DNA from: Flavobacteriaceae bacterium
Lineage (GTDB): Bacteria; Bacteroidota; Bacteroidia; Flavobacteriales; Flavobacteriaceae
DNA length: 64,000 nucleotides
Direction of reading: 5' to 3'
NCBI GenBank assembly: GCA_018402135.1
Contig: JAGYJF010000003.1
Coordinates: 496,001-560,000 of the forward strand
Shown here: piece by piece, positions 25,976-34,795 of the stretch
How the letters are laid out: each line of letters starts with the position of its first letter
How positions within the stretch are numbered: position 1 is the first letter of the stretch
Program-made: the position numbers and the translations under genes
The notes under the pieces: model-generated
Told to the model about the DNA's origin: nothing
The model's input: only the letters and a program-made list of their open reading frames with translations
Database searches by the model: none

Positions 25976-27253
25976 TTAAAGCGAAATATTAAAGGTGAAT
26001 TTTAAAGCGACGTTATCTTCAAAATTTGGAAGGTGATAAGCCCCATATCGATAAGAAAAACTGAGTCCAAATCCAAACAATAGTTTATTGATTTCAAACC
26101 CCGATTCGGTATAAATTTGGTCTAAGGTATTAAAAGTAATACCTTGATGCTTGTCTATATTGTTCATAGTTCCAATAGCATACCTGTTTATTAAAACTAG
26201 CTGCGGTTTGAAACGTTGTGAGATTTCAAAAGGTTTGAAATAGTGTTTAAGCTGAAGTGTGACAAATCGATCGCTAAAAAACTCATTAAAAAACATGGTT
26301 TCAAAACTGTTGAGTCCTGCTACTGAAAAGCGTTGTAAAATGGTTTCTTTGTTGATATTATTAGGATAGGCGTGGTAGAGATGTGTAAGTGGCGTCTCAC
26401 CAAGGGCAAGTCCAGCAACCAAGGTTACGCTTGAAAAGGACTTTTGACTGTAATTAAGCTGATAGATGGTTTTGAAGTCTATTTTGGCAAAATTAAAATC
26501 GCCATTAATCACATTTTCAAAGCTTTTTGTAAATTGAAAAGTAAATTTAGGGAATCCGTTTTCAATTTCGTTGAGTCTATCATTTTCAAACTTAAATTTA
26601 CTAAATGGGCTCCATTGAACGCCAATTTTAGCCGTACTAATTTCAAAACTTCTAAAACTGCCTGCGTCTGTTACGAATGTATAATCGTAGGTGGGTTCTA
26701 TTTTACTAATAGCAAGTTCTGTTTCAGTAAGTAAATTATTGAGGAGCTTGTGCTCTAAGGATACGGTTTTGGTAATGTGTTTATGAAAAAGACTAATATT
26801 AATTAATCGAGGTTCAAAAAAGGTAAAAAACCTACTATCGGTTAAAAAGTTAGAGCTGCCAGTTTCCTGGAGGTCGTCGGTGTAATCAAAATTTAACCAT
26901 GTATTTCTTTCTTTGTTTAATCTAAATCCACCACCAATACTATATTTTGCTCTTTTGTCTCTAAAACCGTAAACCCAATAGCCATTTAGTCTAAATACTT
27001 CTGAAAAGTTTTCGCTGGTCATTCCGCCAAGTCCAGACCTAACCCCTTCATATTGATTGAATTTTATCAGGTATCTTAAATCAATATTAAAGTATCTTGT
27101 TGGGAAATATCCATTGCCAATTTGATTTAAAAAATCAGCTTTTCTTATTGAGTCGTTTTTAGCTTTTGAGTTTTGCTTGTTAATTTCATCTGTCTGTGCG
27201 CTTGTAAAAAGCGAAACAAAACAAATTACAATTAGAACCAAGCGTCTTCTCAT
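25976..27253 (-). CDS. Outer-membrane barrel protein, DUF5686-like
   Basis: The 425-residue protein has a signal peptide (cleavage near LFTSAQ) and then a long barrel-like region (YFNIDLRYLIKFNQYEGVR, YSIGGGFRLNKERNTWLNFDY, LLFGFGLSFSYRYGAYHLP) ending in LKFTFNISL. It resembles the C-terminal barrel of DUF5686 proteins but lacks their usual N-terminal carboxypeptidase-regulatory-like domain; DUF5686 members are normally much longer. It is either a short family member or a different barrel. Function is unknown. Confidence 0.7.
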   Translation of the reverse strand: MRRRLVLIVICFVSLFTSAQTDEINKQNSKAKNDSIRKADFLNQIGNGYFPTRYFNIDLRYLIKFNQYEGVRSGLGGMTSENFSEVFRLNGYWVYGFRDKRAKYSIGGGFRLNKERNTWLNFDYTDDLQETGSSNFLTDSRFFTFFEPRLINISLFHKHITKTVSLEHKLLNNLLTETELAISKIEPTYDYTFVTDAGSFRSFEISTAKIGVQWSPFSKFKFENDRLNEIENGFPKFTFQFTKSFENVINGDFNFAKIDFKTIYQLNYSQKSFSSVTLVAGLALGETPLTHLYHAYPNNINKETILQRFSVAGLNSFETMFFNEFFSDRFVTLQLKHYFKPFEISQRFKPQLVLINRYAIGTMNNIDKHQGITFNTLDQIYTESGFEINKLLFGFGLSFSYRYGAYHLPNFEDNVALKFTFNISL

Positions 27254-27278
27254 TCGTGAATTATGTGAGATATTAAAC

Positions 27279-27305
27279 TAAAAAAAAGCGACTTAATTGT
27301 CGCTT
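27279..27305 (-). terminator. Terminator after frr
   Basis: Read leftward, AAGCGAC, a 6-nt loop and GTCGCTT are followed by a run of T. The structure lies 6 nt beyond the frr stop and ends the pyrH-frr transcript. Confidence 0.85.
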
Positions 27306-27310
27306 CAAAT

Positions 27311-27865
27311 TTAAACGGTCATTATTTCTTTTTCTTTTATAGCTAAAATATCCTCAATCCTAACGATGTATTTGTCTGTTAAGGCTTGTACGTCAACTTC
27401 GGCGTTGGTTTTTAAATCTTCAGAAACATCTAATTTTTTAATCTCACTATTGGCATCCTTGCGAGCGCTTCTTACACCAATTTTGGCGTCTTCCGACTCG
27501 GCTTTGGCCTGCTTTGCCAATTCACGACGACGTTCTTCGGTTAAAGCTGGCACATTTATGATGATTGTTTCGCCATTGTTCATAGGATTAAATCCTAAAT
27601 TAGCGATCATAATACTGCGTTCAATTTCTTGAAGCATCGATTTTTCCCAAGGTTGAACGGTGATGGTTCGGCCATCTGGAGTGTTGACATTAGCAACCTG
27701 ACTTAAAGGCGTTTGTGATCCGTAATATTCCACCATTACGCTACCAAGCATGGCAGGACTGGCTTTTCCAGCTCTTATATTTACAAACTGTTTTTCAAGA
27801 TGTTTTATAGCACTATCCATGGCTTCTTTGGTGCTATCGAGAATAAATTGTACGTCTTCGTCCAT
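27311..27865 (-). CDS. frr: Ribosome recycling factor
   Basis: The 184-residue factor splits post-termination ribosomes together with EF-G. Recognisable family sequence: the N-terminal helix (AIKHLEKQFVNIRAGKASPAMLG), YYGSQTPLSQVANV, TVQPWEKSMLQEIERSIM and the C-terminal coiled helices (LTEERRRELAKQAKAESEDAK). Length is standard. It follows pyrH after 29 nt on the same strand, the usual bacterial pairing. Confidence 0.97.
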   Translation of the reverse strand: MDEDVQFILDSTKEAMDSAIKHLEKQFVNIRAGKASPAMLGSVMVEYYGSQTPLSQVANVNTPDGRTITVQPWEKSMLQEIERSIMIANLGFNPMNNGETIIINVPALTEERRRELAKQAKAESEDAKIGVRSARKDANSEIKKLDVSEDLKTNAEVDVQALTDKYIVRIEDILAIKEKEIMTV

Positions 27866-27894
27866 TGTTTTAAAATTTTTAAAATAATATCAAA

Positions 27895-28602
27895 TTATAA
27901 GTTTACTGTAGTACCAATATTTTTACCTGAGACCACTTTTAATAAATTACCACGTTTGTTCATATCAAACACAATAATTGGCAATTCATTTTCTTGACTT
28001 AAAGTAAATGCGGTAGTATCCATTACTTTTAATCCCTTTTTAAGAACCTCGTCGAAGGTGATAAAATCAAATTTTGTAGCTAATTTGTCTTTTTCGGGAT
28101 CTGCCGTATAAATGCCGTCAACTCTAGTGCCTTTTAAAATTACATCGGCATTTATTTCAATAGCGCGTAACACCGCAGCCGAGTCGGTTGTGAAATATGG
28201 ATTGCCCGTGCCACCACCAAAAATAACCACACGCCCTTTTTCTAAATGTCTTATGGCGCGTCTTCTTATAAAAGGTTCGGCAACTTCATTAATTTGTATG
28301 GCAGACTGCAATCGGGTTTGTATCCCTGCATCTTCACATGCACCTTGAAGAGCCAAGCCATTAATTACGGTAGCTAACATACCCATGTGATCGCCTTGTA
28401 CACGATCCATTCCTTTACTCGCACCAGCAACACCTCTAAAAATATTTCCACCACCAATTACTATTGCGACTTCTATGCCTTCATCTACAATACTCTTAAT
28501 TTCATCGGCATACTCGGCCAAACGTTCGGGGTCTATACCATATTGTCTGTTACCCATTAAGGCTTCACCAGATAGTTTTAGAAGTACTCTTTTATATTTC
28601 AC
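27895..28602 (-). CDS. pyrH: UMP kinase
   Basis: The 235-residue amino-acid-kinase-fold enzyme phosphorylates UMP to UDP. Motifs: [14 protein letters not shown] at the N-terminus, [10 protein letters not shown] (about 47-56), [15 protein letters not shown] and the C-terminal nucleotide-binding segment [16 protein letters not shown]. Length fits bacterial UMP kinases. A TAGTTTTG -7-like box lies about 25 nt upstream (28627-28634), so the gene probably has its own promoter, apart from rpsB-tsf. Confidence 0.97.
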   Translation of the reverse strand: MKYKRVLLKLSGEALMGNRQYGIDPERLAEYADEIKSIVDEGIEVAIVIGGGNIFRGVAGASKGMDRVQGDHMGMLATVINGLALQGACEDAGIQTRLQSAIQINEVAEPFIRRRAIRHLEKGRVVIFGGGTGNPYFTTDSAAVLRAIEINADVILKGTRVDGIYTADPEKDKLATKFDFITFDEVLKKGLKVMDTTAFTLSQENELPIIVFDMNKRGNLLKVVSGKNIGTTVNL

Positions 28603-28926
28603 AATTTATTTTTTTTGAAAGTTAGGCAAAACTACGCAAATATTGTAATGATTAAAAATGAAAAAAAAGACTTGAATATAATATTCTGTTTAGTAGATTT
28701 AAATTGAATGAGTAGGCGCTTTTTACTTTTCTAAGAAATTACTTATAAAGTCAGCAATTTTTGCAACTGTAATTTCAAGAATTATGAATACCTACAACGA
28801 AATTGCCCTTGTTTTATTTGAAAAATACTTCAAAGTTGTCTCTATTCATTTTTAATTAATTTGACTTAAATATATAAAAAAAGCCATCTTGTTACAGATG
28901 GCTTTTTAAATTATATTACTTGTAGT
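28603..28926. other. Intergenic region between tsf and pyrH
   Basis: On the left-moving strand this region holds the tsf terminator (28878-28907) and, close to pyrH, a TAGTTTTG -7-like box without a clear -33 partner. A 19-codon ATG frame at about 28784 looks fortuitous. I see no gene. Confidence 0.6.
28878..28907 (-). terminator. Terminator after tsf
   Basis: AAAAAGCCATCT and AGATGGCTTTTT form a 12-bp stem with a 6-nt loop, followed leftward by further T residues. It lies 20 nt past the tsf stop. Confidence 0.9.
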
Positions 28927-29748
28927 TTATCCTAAAGCGACTCTTTCAAATGCAACAACTTCGGCTCCGGTTTCTGCTTTTACATAAGCACCTACACTTT
29001 GTTTATTATCTTTGATAAAATCTTGATTTACTAAAGTATTGTCTTTAAAGAAACGACTTAGTTTTCCTTTAGCGATGTTATCAAGCATTGCTTCTGGCTT
29101 GCCTTCTTGACGTAATAAGTCTTTAGCAATTTCAATTTCTTTATCAATAATTTCTTGGTTAACGCCAGCCTCATTTAAAGCAACTGGATTCATCGCAGCG
29201 GCTTGCATAGAAACGTTTTTAGCTACTTCTTCGGCCTTATCGCCACTACTTGAAAGACCAGTCAAAACCGCAATTTTATTTCCTGCGTGGATATAAAACC
29301 CAACAAATGGCGCTTCTAAAATTCTGTAGTCACCAATTTCAATTTTTTCGCCAATAACACCAGTTTGCTCAATTAGTTTTTCAGCAACGGTAATACCTTT
29401 ATAGTCTTTAGATAACAATTCCTCTTTAGATGAAGTACTTAAAGCAAGTTCAGCAAGTTCAGTTGCTAAGTTTACAAAGGTATCGTTTTTTGCCACGAAG
29501 TCAGTTTCACAGTTTAAAGAAACAATAACACCTTTAGAGTTGTTGTCGTTTACTTTGGCTATTACAGCACCTTCGCTTGACTCGCGATCGGCGCGGTTGG
29601 CAGCAACTTTTTGACCTTTTTTACGTAATATTTCAATGGCTTTTTCAAAATCACCTTCAGCTTCTACTAATGCTTTTTTGCAATCCATCATACCTGCGCC
29701 AGTAGTTTGTCTTAATTTATTGACTTCGGCAGCTGTTATTTTTGTCAT
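28927..29748 (-). CDS. tsf: Translation elongation factor Ts
   Basis: The 273-residue factor is the nucleotide exchange factor of EF-Tu. The N-terminal UBA-like domain (ITAAEVNKLRQTTGAGMMDCKKAL), the TDFVAKND signature (within NCETDFVAKNDTF) and the C-terminal segment (LLRQEGKPEAMLDNIAKGKL) are all clear. It is downstream of rpsB on the same strand, separated by 90 nt that hold an inverted repeat. Confidence 0.97.
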   Translation of the reverse strand: MTKITAAEVNKLRQTTGAGMMDCKKALVEAEGDFEKAIEILRKKGQKVAANRADRESSEGAVIAKVNDNNSKGVIVSLNCETDFVAKNDTFVNLATELAELALSTSSKEELLSKDYKGITVAEKLIEQTGVIGEKIEIGDYRILEAPFVGFYIHAGNKIAVLTGLSSSGDKAEEVAKNVSMQAAAMNPVALNEAGVNQEIIDKEIEIAKDLLRQEGKPEAMLDNIAKGKLSRFFKDNTLVNQDFIKDNKQSVGAYVKAETGAEVVAFERVALG

Positions 29749-29771
29749 AACGATATATATTAAAAATTTAA

Positions 29772-29816
29772 AAAGTCGTTCTTTTTTTAAGCTAGCTTAA
29801 AGAATCAAACGACTTT
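29772..29816. other. Inverted repeat between rpsB and tsf
   Basis: AAAGTCGTT (29772-29780) pairs with AACGACTTT (29808-29816). The enclosed sequence contains the 14-bp palindrome TTAAGCTAGCTTAA (29787-29800). Read leftward, the outer stem runs into TTTTTAAATTTTTA, so it is terminator-like. It may attenuate tsf relative to rpsB or stabilise the processed rpsB mRNA end. Confidence 0.6.
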
Positions 29817-29838
29817 AATAGAGTTATAGATTCTTTTT

Positions 29839-30609
29839 TTATTCTTCTTCTTGATCTGCGGCTACAGCTTTTTTAGCAACTTTAGTCTTTGCTTTTGGAG
29901 TATCCTGCTCAACTTTTTCCGATTTTCTTTCGGTAAGTCCTTCTGTAATGGCGTTGGTTACAACAGATAAAATCATGTTGATTGATTTTGACGCATCGTC
30001 ATTAGATGGAATTACATAATCAACTTCTCTCGGATCTGAATTGGTATCGACCATAGCAAAAATTGGGATGTTTAATTTTTGCGCTTCTTTAATAGCGATG
30101 TGCTCACGCATAGTATCAACCACAAATAGGGCAGCTGGTAAACGTGTCATATCGGAAATAGAACCTAAATTCTTTTCTAATTTCGCTCTTAAACGGTCTA
30201 CTTGTAAACGTTCTTTTTTAGATAATGAGTTGAAAGTACCATCTTTTTTCATTCTATCGATAGAAGCCATTTTTTTAACAGCTTTTCTGATAGTAACAAA
30301 GTTGGTTAACATGCCACCTGGCCATCTTTCAGTGATGTATGGCATTTTTGCAGCACCAGCTTTTTCAGCAACAATGTCTTTTGCTTGTTTTTTGGTGGCT
30401 ACAAATAAAATTTTACGTCCCGATGCAGCAATTTTTTGAAGTGCTAAAGACGCATCTTCAAGTTTCGCAGCTGTTTTGTAAAGGTTGATAATGTGAATAC
30501 CGTTGCGCTCCATATAGATATATGGTGCCATGTTTGGGTTCCATTTTCTGGTAAGGTGTCCGAAATGTACACCTGCTTCAAGTAAGTCTTTTACTTCTGT
30601 TTTTTCCAT
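29839..30609 (-). CDS. rpsB: 30S ribosomal protein S2
   Basis: The 256-residue protein shows the complete S2 pattern: LLEAGVHFGHLTRKWNPNMAPYI, GRKILFVATKKQAKDIV, ITERWPGGMLTNFVTIRKAV, MTRLPAALFVVDTMREHIAIKEA and PIFAMVDTNSDPREVDYVIPSNDDA. A Lys/Ala/Glu-rich tail follows. The upstream 200 nt hold two strong inverted repeats that may form a regulatory leader. Confidence 0.98.
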   Translation of the reverse strand: MEKTEVKDLLEAGVHFGHLTRKWNPNMAPYIYMERNGIHIINLYKTAAKLEDASLALQKIAASGRKILFVATKKQAKDIVAEKAGAAKMPYITERWPGGMLTNFVTIRKAVKKMASIDRMKKDGTFNSLSKKERLQVDRLRAKLEKNLGSISDMTRLPAALFVVDTMREHIAIKEAQKLNIPIFAMVDTNSDPREVDYVIPSNDDASKSINMILSVVTNAITEGLTERKSEKVEQDTPKAKTKVAKKAVAADQEEE

Positions 30610-30641
30610 GTTTGAAATAGTTTACGTTCTGTTGAATTAGC

Positions 30642-30685
30642 AATAATTGAGTGGTCACTTTATTTAAAGGTATGCCTCAATTATT
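30642..30685 (-). promoter_or_regulatory. Candidate rpsB leader hairpin
   Basis: CTCAATTATT and AATAATTGAG form a perfect 10-bp stem around 24 nt, located 33-76 nt upstream of the rpsB start. Ribosomal-protein operons are often controlled by such leader structures. Binding of S2 here is inferred from position only. Confidence 0.45.
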
Positions 30686-30706
30686 TAGATGCTAAACTAA
30701 AATCTG

Positions 30707-30720
30707 CACGCCTAGGCGTG
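30707..30720. promoter_or_regulatory. 14-bp palindrome upstream of rpsB
   Basis: CACGCCTAGGCGTG is perfectly self-complementary and GC-rich in an AT-rich gap. It lies about 100 nt before rpsB and beyond the rpsI terminator. It is either a protein-binding site or part of the rpsB promoter region. Confidence 0.45.
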
Positions 30721-30775
30721 ATAGACAACAATAACTGGTTTAATAATAATGCTGAATGAACAGCGGTTTGTTTAA

Positions 30776-30810
30776 TAAAAAATTCAACATCCTGCGCAAA
30801 CAGGATGTTG
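30776..30810 (-). terminator. Terminator after rplM-rpsI
   Basis: CAACATCCTG, a 6-nt loop and CAGGATGTTG form a 10-bp stem, followed leftward by a T-rich run. It starts 16 nt beyond the rpsI stop. Confidence 0.92.
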
Positions 30811-30825
30811 AAAAAAGTTTTGAGA

Positions 30826-31212
30826 TTAACGTTTTGAGAACTGGAATTTCTTGCGCGCTTTTTTCTGTCCGAATTTTTTACGCTCAACCATTCTTGGGTC
30901 TCTGGTTAATAAACCTTCTGGCTTTAATATGCTTCTGTTTTCAACATCTAACTCGCACATTGCACGAGAAAGTGCCAAACGTATAGCTTCTGCCTGGCCA
31001 GTTACGCCACCTCCATATACGTTAACAGTAATATCAAAGTTGCCATCATTGTTAGTCATGACTAAAGGTTGGTTTACTTTGTACTGCAAAGTTGCAGTAG
31101 GAAAGTAAGCCGTCATGTCTTTTTTGTTAACAGTCATCTTACCTTTTCCTTGAGCAAGATAAACACGAGCAACAGCCGTCTTTCTACGGCCAATTTTGTG
31201 AATTACTTCCAT
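30826..31212 (-). CDS. rpsI: 30S ribosomal protein S9
   Basis: The 128-residue protein has the S9 pattern IGRRKTAVARVYLAQGKGKM, the central GGGVTGQAEAIRLALSRAM and the C-terminal basic tail LTRDPRMVERKKFGQKKARKKFQFSKR. That tail reaches the ribosomal P site and ends in the conserved Lys-Arg. It starts directly after the rplM stop, in the universal rplM-rpsI pair. Confidence 0.98.
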   Translation of the reverse strand: MEVIHKIGRRKTAVARVYLAQGKGKMTVNKKDMTAYFPTATLQYKVNQPLVMTNNDGNFDITVNVYGGGVTGQAEAIRLALSRAMCELDVENRSILKPEGLLTRDPRMVERKKFGQKKARKKFQFSKR

Positions 31213-31668
31213 TTAATTAAATTCATTTAAATTAATTGTTTTTGGTTTTTGAGCCTCATGCTTGTGCTCACCACCAGTAACAACAGTTAAGTTACGGAAT
31301 AGTTCGGCGCCTAATTTGTTTTTAGGCAACATTCCTTTTACTGATTTCTCTACTAAACGTGTCGGATCTTTGTCGAACAGTTCGTTAGCAGATAAACTTC
31401 TTTGACCTCCAGGGTAACCTGTGTGACGAATGTAAGTTTTATCGTTCCACTTGTTTCCTGTTAAGTTGATTTTTTCAGAATTGACAACAATTACATTATC
31501 TCCGCAATCAACATGTGGTGTGAAGTTTGGCTTGTGTTTGCCTCTCAAAAGTTTGGCAACTTTTGAAGCTAAACGGCCTAAGTTTTGTCCATCAGCATCT
31601 ACTAAAACCCACTCCTTATTAACGGTAGCTTTGTTAGCTGATACTGTTTTGTAGCTTATTGTATCCAC
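31213..31668 (-). CDS. rplM: 50S ribosomal protein L13
   Basis: The 151-residue protein shows L13 motifs WVLVDADGQNLGRLASKVAKLLRGKHKP, HVDCGDNVIVVNSEKI and KMLPKNKLG-like GMLPKNKLGAELFRNL. It is the first gene of the rplM-rpsI operon, driven by a close match to the Bacteroidota promoter consensus and a leader of about 60 nt. Confidence 0.98.
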   Translation of the reverse strand: MDTISYKTVSANKATVNKEWVLVDADGQNLGRLASKVAKLLRGKHKPNFTPHVDCGDNVIVVNSEKINLTGNKWNDKTYIRHTGYPGGQRSLSANELFDKDPTRLVEKSVKGMLPKNKLGAELFRNLTVVTGGEHKHEAQKPKTINLNEFN

Positions 31669-31692
31669 ACTTATTAAATTTTTTACCCGTAT

Positions 31693-31702
31693 CTCGTACG
31701 AG
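31693..31702 (-). promoter_or_regulatory. Palindrome in the rplM 5' leader
   Basis: CTCGTACGAG is a perfect 10-bp palindrome 25-34 nt upstream of the rplM ATG, within the expected leader. It could be the core of an L13 autoregulatory leader. This is not demonstrated. Confidence 0.35.
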
Positions 31703-31735
31703 CAGATTAAACAATTCTCTCCAAAAAAGAGTTTG

Positions 31736-31766
31736 CAAATTTACGATTAATAATTTGATAAGCAAA
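31736..31766 (-). promoter_or_regulatory. Promoter of rplM-rpsI
   Basis: Leftward TTTG (31763-31766), exactly 19 nt, TAAATTTG (31736-31743). This is a full match to the Bacteroidota housekeeping consensus. Transcription should start near 31730, giving a leader of about 60 nt. Confidence 0.8.
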
Positions 31767-31853
31767 TAGAATAGACCCAAAAAATTTATCTGAAATTATA
31801 TAAATAAATTAACTTTGTAAAATATTGATTTTTAAGCAATAAATATTTTGTTT

Positions 31854-34706
31854 CTAATGCGCTTCCAACCAATTATTACCTTCGCCTAATTCAGCCGTTA
31901 GAGGGACATCTAATTTAAAGGCATTTTCCATTTCATTTTTTACCAGTTTTTTAATGTTTTCAAGCTCTGGTTTGTAAACATCAAATACCAATTCATCATG
32001 CACCTGAAGCAACATCTTAGTTTGGTAGTTTTCAGATTCTAGTTGTTTATGAATGTTAATCATTGCAATTTTAATGATATCAGCCGCACTACCTTGAATG
32101 GGCGCATTAACGGCGTTACGCTCCGCAGCACCTCTAACAACTGCGTTTCTGGAATTTATATCTTTTAAATAGCGTCGTCTGCCTGAGACAGTTTGTACGT
32201 AACCGTGATCTCGTGCAAAATCTATTTGTGCACTTATGTAGGCCTTAAGCTTTGGATAAGTTTCGTAATAAGTGTCAATTAGTTCTTTCGATTCGCTGCG
32301 GCTTAAATCGGTTTGATTACTTAAACCAAAGGCCGATACACCGTAAATAATTCCGAAGTTGACTGTTTTGGCATTGCCACGTTGTTCTCGGGTAACTTCA
32401 GAAATTGGGACATTAAATACTTTAGAAGCGGTTGAAGCATGAATGTCTTCACCATTTTTAAATGCTTCTATCATAGTTTCTTCCTTACTCAAAGCTGCAA
32501 TAATTCGCAATTCAATTTGAGAATAATCGGCAGCTAAAAGGATGTAATCTTCATTTCTTGGCACAAAAGCTTTGCGCACTTGGCGGCCGCGTTCGGTTCT
32601 AATAGGTATATTTTGAAGGTTGGGATTGTTACTACTTAACCTTCCAGTAGCTGCAACGGTTTGCATATAATCGGTATGAACACGACCCGTAGTTGGTTCT
32701 ATTTGTAATGGCAAGGCATCAATATACGTGCTTTTTAGTTTTGATAATCCACGATATTCCAAAATATCGCGAATAATGGCGTGGTCTTTTGCTAAATACG
32801 ATAGGATATCTTCACCCGTGGCATACTGACCAGTTTTGGTTTTTTTAGGTTTGTCTACCAGTTTTAACTTATCAAATAAAATTTCACCCAGTTGCTTTGG
32901 CGAAGCAATGTTGAAGGTTTCGCCAGCATGGTTGTAAATTTCCTTTTCAAGCCGTTCAATATCTGCATTAAGTTGTTCTGATAAGTTCCCTAAAAAAGAA
33001 CTGTCTAATTTTATACCTTCAAGCTCCATACTTGCCAAAACGCTCATTAACGGAATTTCAATGTCATCAAATAATTTTTGCGTGTTGGCTGCGCCTAATT
33101 CATTTTGAAAATGCTGCTTAAGTTGCAAAGTGATATCGGCATCTTCAACGGCGTATTCGGTTTGTTTATCTAAAGGAACCTCGCGCATTGAACTTTGGTT
33201 TTTTCCCTTCTTTCCAATAAGCGTTTCTATAGAAATTGGCGTGTAATTTAAATAAGTTTCAGCCAAAACGTCCATATTATGTCGCATATCTGGATTGATA
33301 AGATAATGCGCCAACATGGTATCGAATAATTTTCCTTTAACTTTGATGTTGTATTTATGAAGTACTTTAATATCGTACTTTAAGTTTTGACCTATTTTTT
33401 CAATGGATTCATTCTCGAAAAATGGACGCAATTGTTCCATGAGTTGTTGGGCTTCTTCAAAATCTTCAGGAAAGGGTAAATAATATCCTTTGCCGGTTTC
33501 CCATGAAAACGAAATACCAACTAATTTGGCTGTTAAAGCATTTAAGCTATCTGTTTCAGTGTCAAAACAAACTGACTGCTGTTTTAAGAGCGATTTTAAA
33601 AATAAATTAGTAGCCATACCAGGCTCAACACTTTGATAAAAATGCGGTACTGTTTCAATGTTATTTCTTTGGCTGGAATGTATCTGAGTTGCGGTACTAC
33701 CATCATCAAACAGAGAAAATTGACCAGCGCCGGCTTGAGTTGTTTGGCTTCCAGATATTTTTACAGAAGCTGCATTTTTTTTATTATCACTATCGGAACC
33801 ACTGTTTTGTGTAGCTGCTTCACTTGAGGAGAACGTTTTAACAAAATTTGATAGTAGTTGTCTAAATTCTAGCTCGTTGAAAATTTCGGTTACTTTTTCT
33901 ACATCTGGTTGGTCCAACTCAAAATCTTTAGCATTGAACGTTACAGGAACATCCAGCATAATAGTAGCCAATTGTTTAGAAAGCGTTCCCAATTCTTTAT
34001 TGGCTTCAATATTTTCTTTCATTTTACCTTTTAGCTGATGTGTATTGGCTAAAAGATTTTCCATGCTCCCAAATTCCTTAATGAATTTTTTAGCAGTCTT
34101 TTCGCCAACACCCGGTAATCCTGGAATATTATCGGACGAATCGCCCATCATTCCCAGAAAGTCAATTACTTGCAATGGCGATTCTACTTCAAACTTTTTC
34201 TGAACCTCCGCAATTCCCCAAGTTTCATAACCACCACCAAAAACTGGTCGGTACATAAATATATTGTTTGAAACCAACTGTGCAAAATCTTTATCAGGCG
34301 TTACCATAAAAGTTTGGTAGCCTTCCTTTTCGGCTTGTTTTGAGAGAGTTCCAATAACATCATCGGCTTCAAAACCTTCTTTCACCATGATGGGGATGTG
34401 CATGGCTTTTAATATATCATAAATAAAAGGGATGGCTGTTCTTATGGCTTCCGGTGTTTCGTCGCGGTTGGCTTTATAGGCTTCAAACATTTCAACGCGG
34501 TCAACGCTACCGCCTTTGTCAAAACACACAGCCAAATGGTCTGGCCTCTCACGTTTAATAACGTCTAAAAGTGAGTTCATAAAACCCATGATGGCTGAGG
34601 TGTCTAATCCTTTGGAGTTAATTCTGGGATTTTTTATAAAAGCGTAATAGCCCCTAAAAATCAGGGCGTAGGCATCTACAAGAAATAAGCGTTTTTGATC
34701 TGACAT
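31854..34706 (-). CDS. polA: DNA polymerase I
   Basis: The 950-residue repair and replication polymerase has three domains. The 5'-3' nuclease domain (about 1-290) reads VDAYALIFRGYYAF, VTPDKDFAQLV and GDSSDNIPGLPGVGEKTA. The 3'-5' proofreading domain (about 350-540) has intact acidic residues (CFDTETDSLN, NLKYDIKVL, YAVEDADITL). The polymerase domain has motif A DYSQIELRIIAAL, motif B RGNAKTVNFGIIYG and motif C LLQVHDELVFDV. All catalytic parts are intact. It lies upstream of the rplM promoter on the same strand. Confidence 0.97.
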   Translation of the reverse strand: MSDQKRLFLVDAYALIFRGYYAFIKNPRINSKGLDTSAIMGFMNSLLDVIKRERPDHLAVCFDKGGSVDRVEMFEAYKANRDETPEAIRTAIPFIYDILKAMHIPIMVKEGFEADDVIGTLSKQAEKEGYQTFMVTPDKDFAQLVSNNIFMYRPVFGGGYETWGIAEVQKKFEVESPLQVIDFLGMMGDSSDNIPGLPGVGEKTAKKFIKEFGSMENLLANTHQLKGKMKENIEANKELGTLSKQLATIMLDVPVTFNAKDFELDQPDVEKVTEIFNELEFRQLLSNFVKTFSSSEAATQNSGSDSDNKKNAASVKISGSQTTQAGAGQFSLFDDGSTATQIHSSQRNNIETVPHFYQSVEPGMATNLFLKSLLKQQSVCFDTETDSLNALTAKLVGISFSWETGKGYYLPFPEDFEEAQQLMEQLRPFFENESIEKIGQNLKYDIKVLHKYNIKVKGKLFDTMLAHYLINPDMRHNMDVLAETYLNYTPISIETLIGKKGKNQSSMREVPLDKQTEYAVEDADITLQLKQHFQNELGAANTQKLFDDIEIPLMSVLASMELEGIKLDSSFLGNLSEQLNADIERLEKEIYNHAGETFNIASPKQLGEILFDKLKLVDKPKKTKTGQYATGEDILSYLAKDHAIIRDILEYRGLSKLKSTYIDALPLQIEPTTGRVHTDYMQTVAATGRLSSNNPNLQNIPIRTERGRQVRKAFVPRNEDYILLAADYSQIELRIIAALSKEETMIEAFKNGEDIHASTASKVFNVPISEVTREQRGNAKTVNFGIIYGVSAFGLSNQTDLSRSESKELIDTYYETYPKLKAYISAQIDFARDHGYVQTVSGRRRYLKDINSRNAVVRGAAERNAVNAPIQGSAADIIKIAMINIHKQLESENYQTKMLLQVHDELVFDVYKPELENIKKLVKNEMENAFKLDVPLTAELGEGNNWLEAH

Positions 34707-34795
34707 GTGTAATGTTTATTGAGCCTATAAAACTACAAAAAGTTAAGGGTATAATTGAAAAGCAATTTGTAATTTTCCCCTTTTAAAAATTACTT

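Noticed and set aside
28784-28843. 19-codon ATG frame upstream of tsf terminator
   Set aside because: Too short, with no membrane or family signature and no supporting context.
30756-31108. Plus-strand open frames over rpsI
   Set aside because: They are antisense to a certain ribosomal protein gene and have no family match or promoter.
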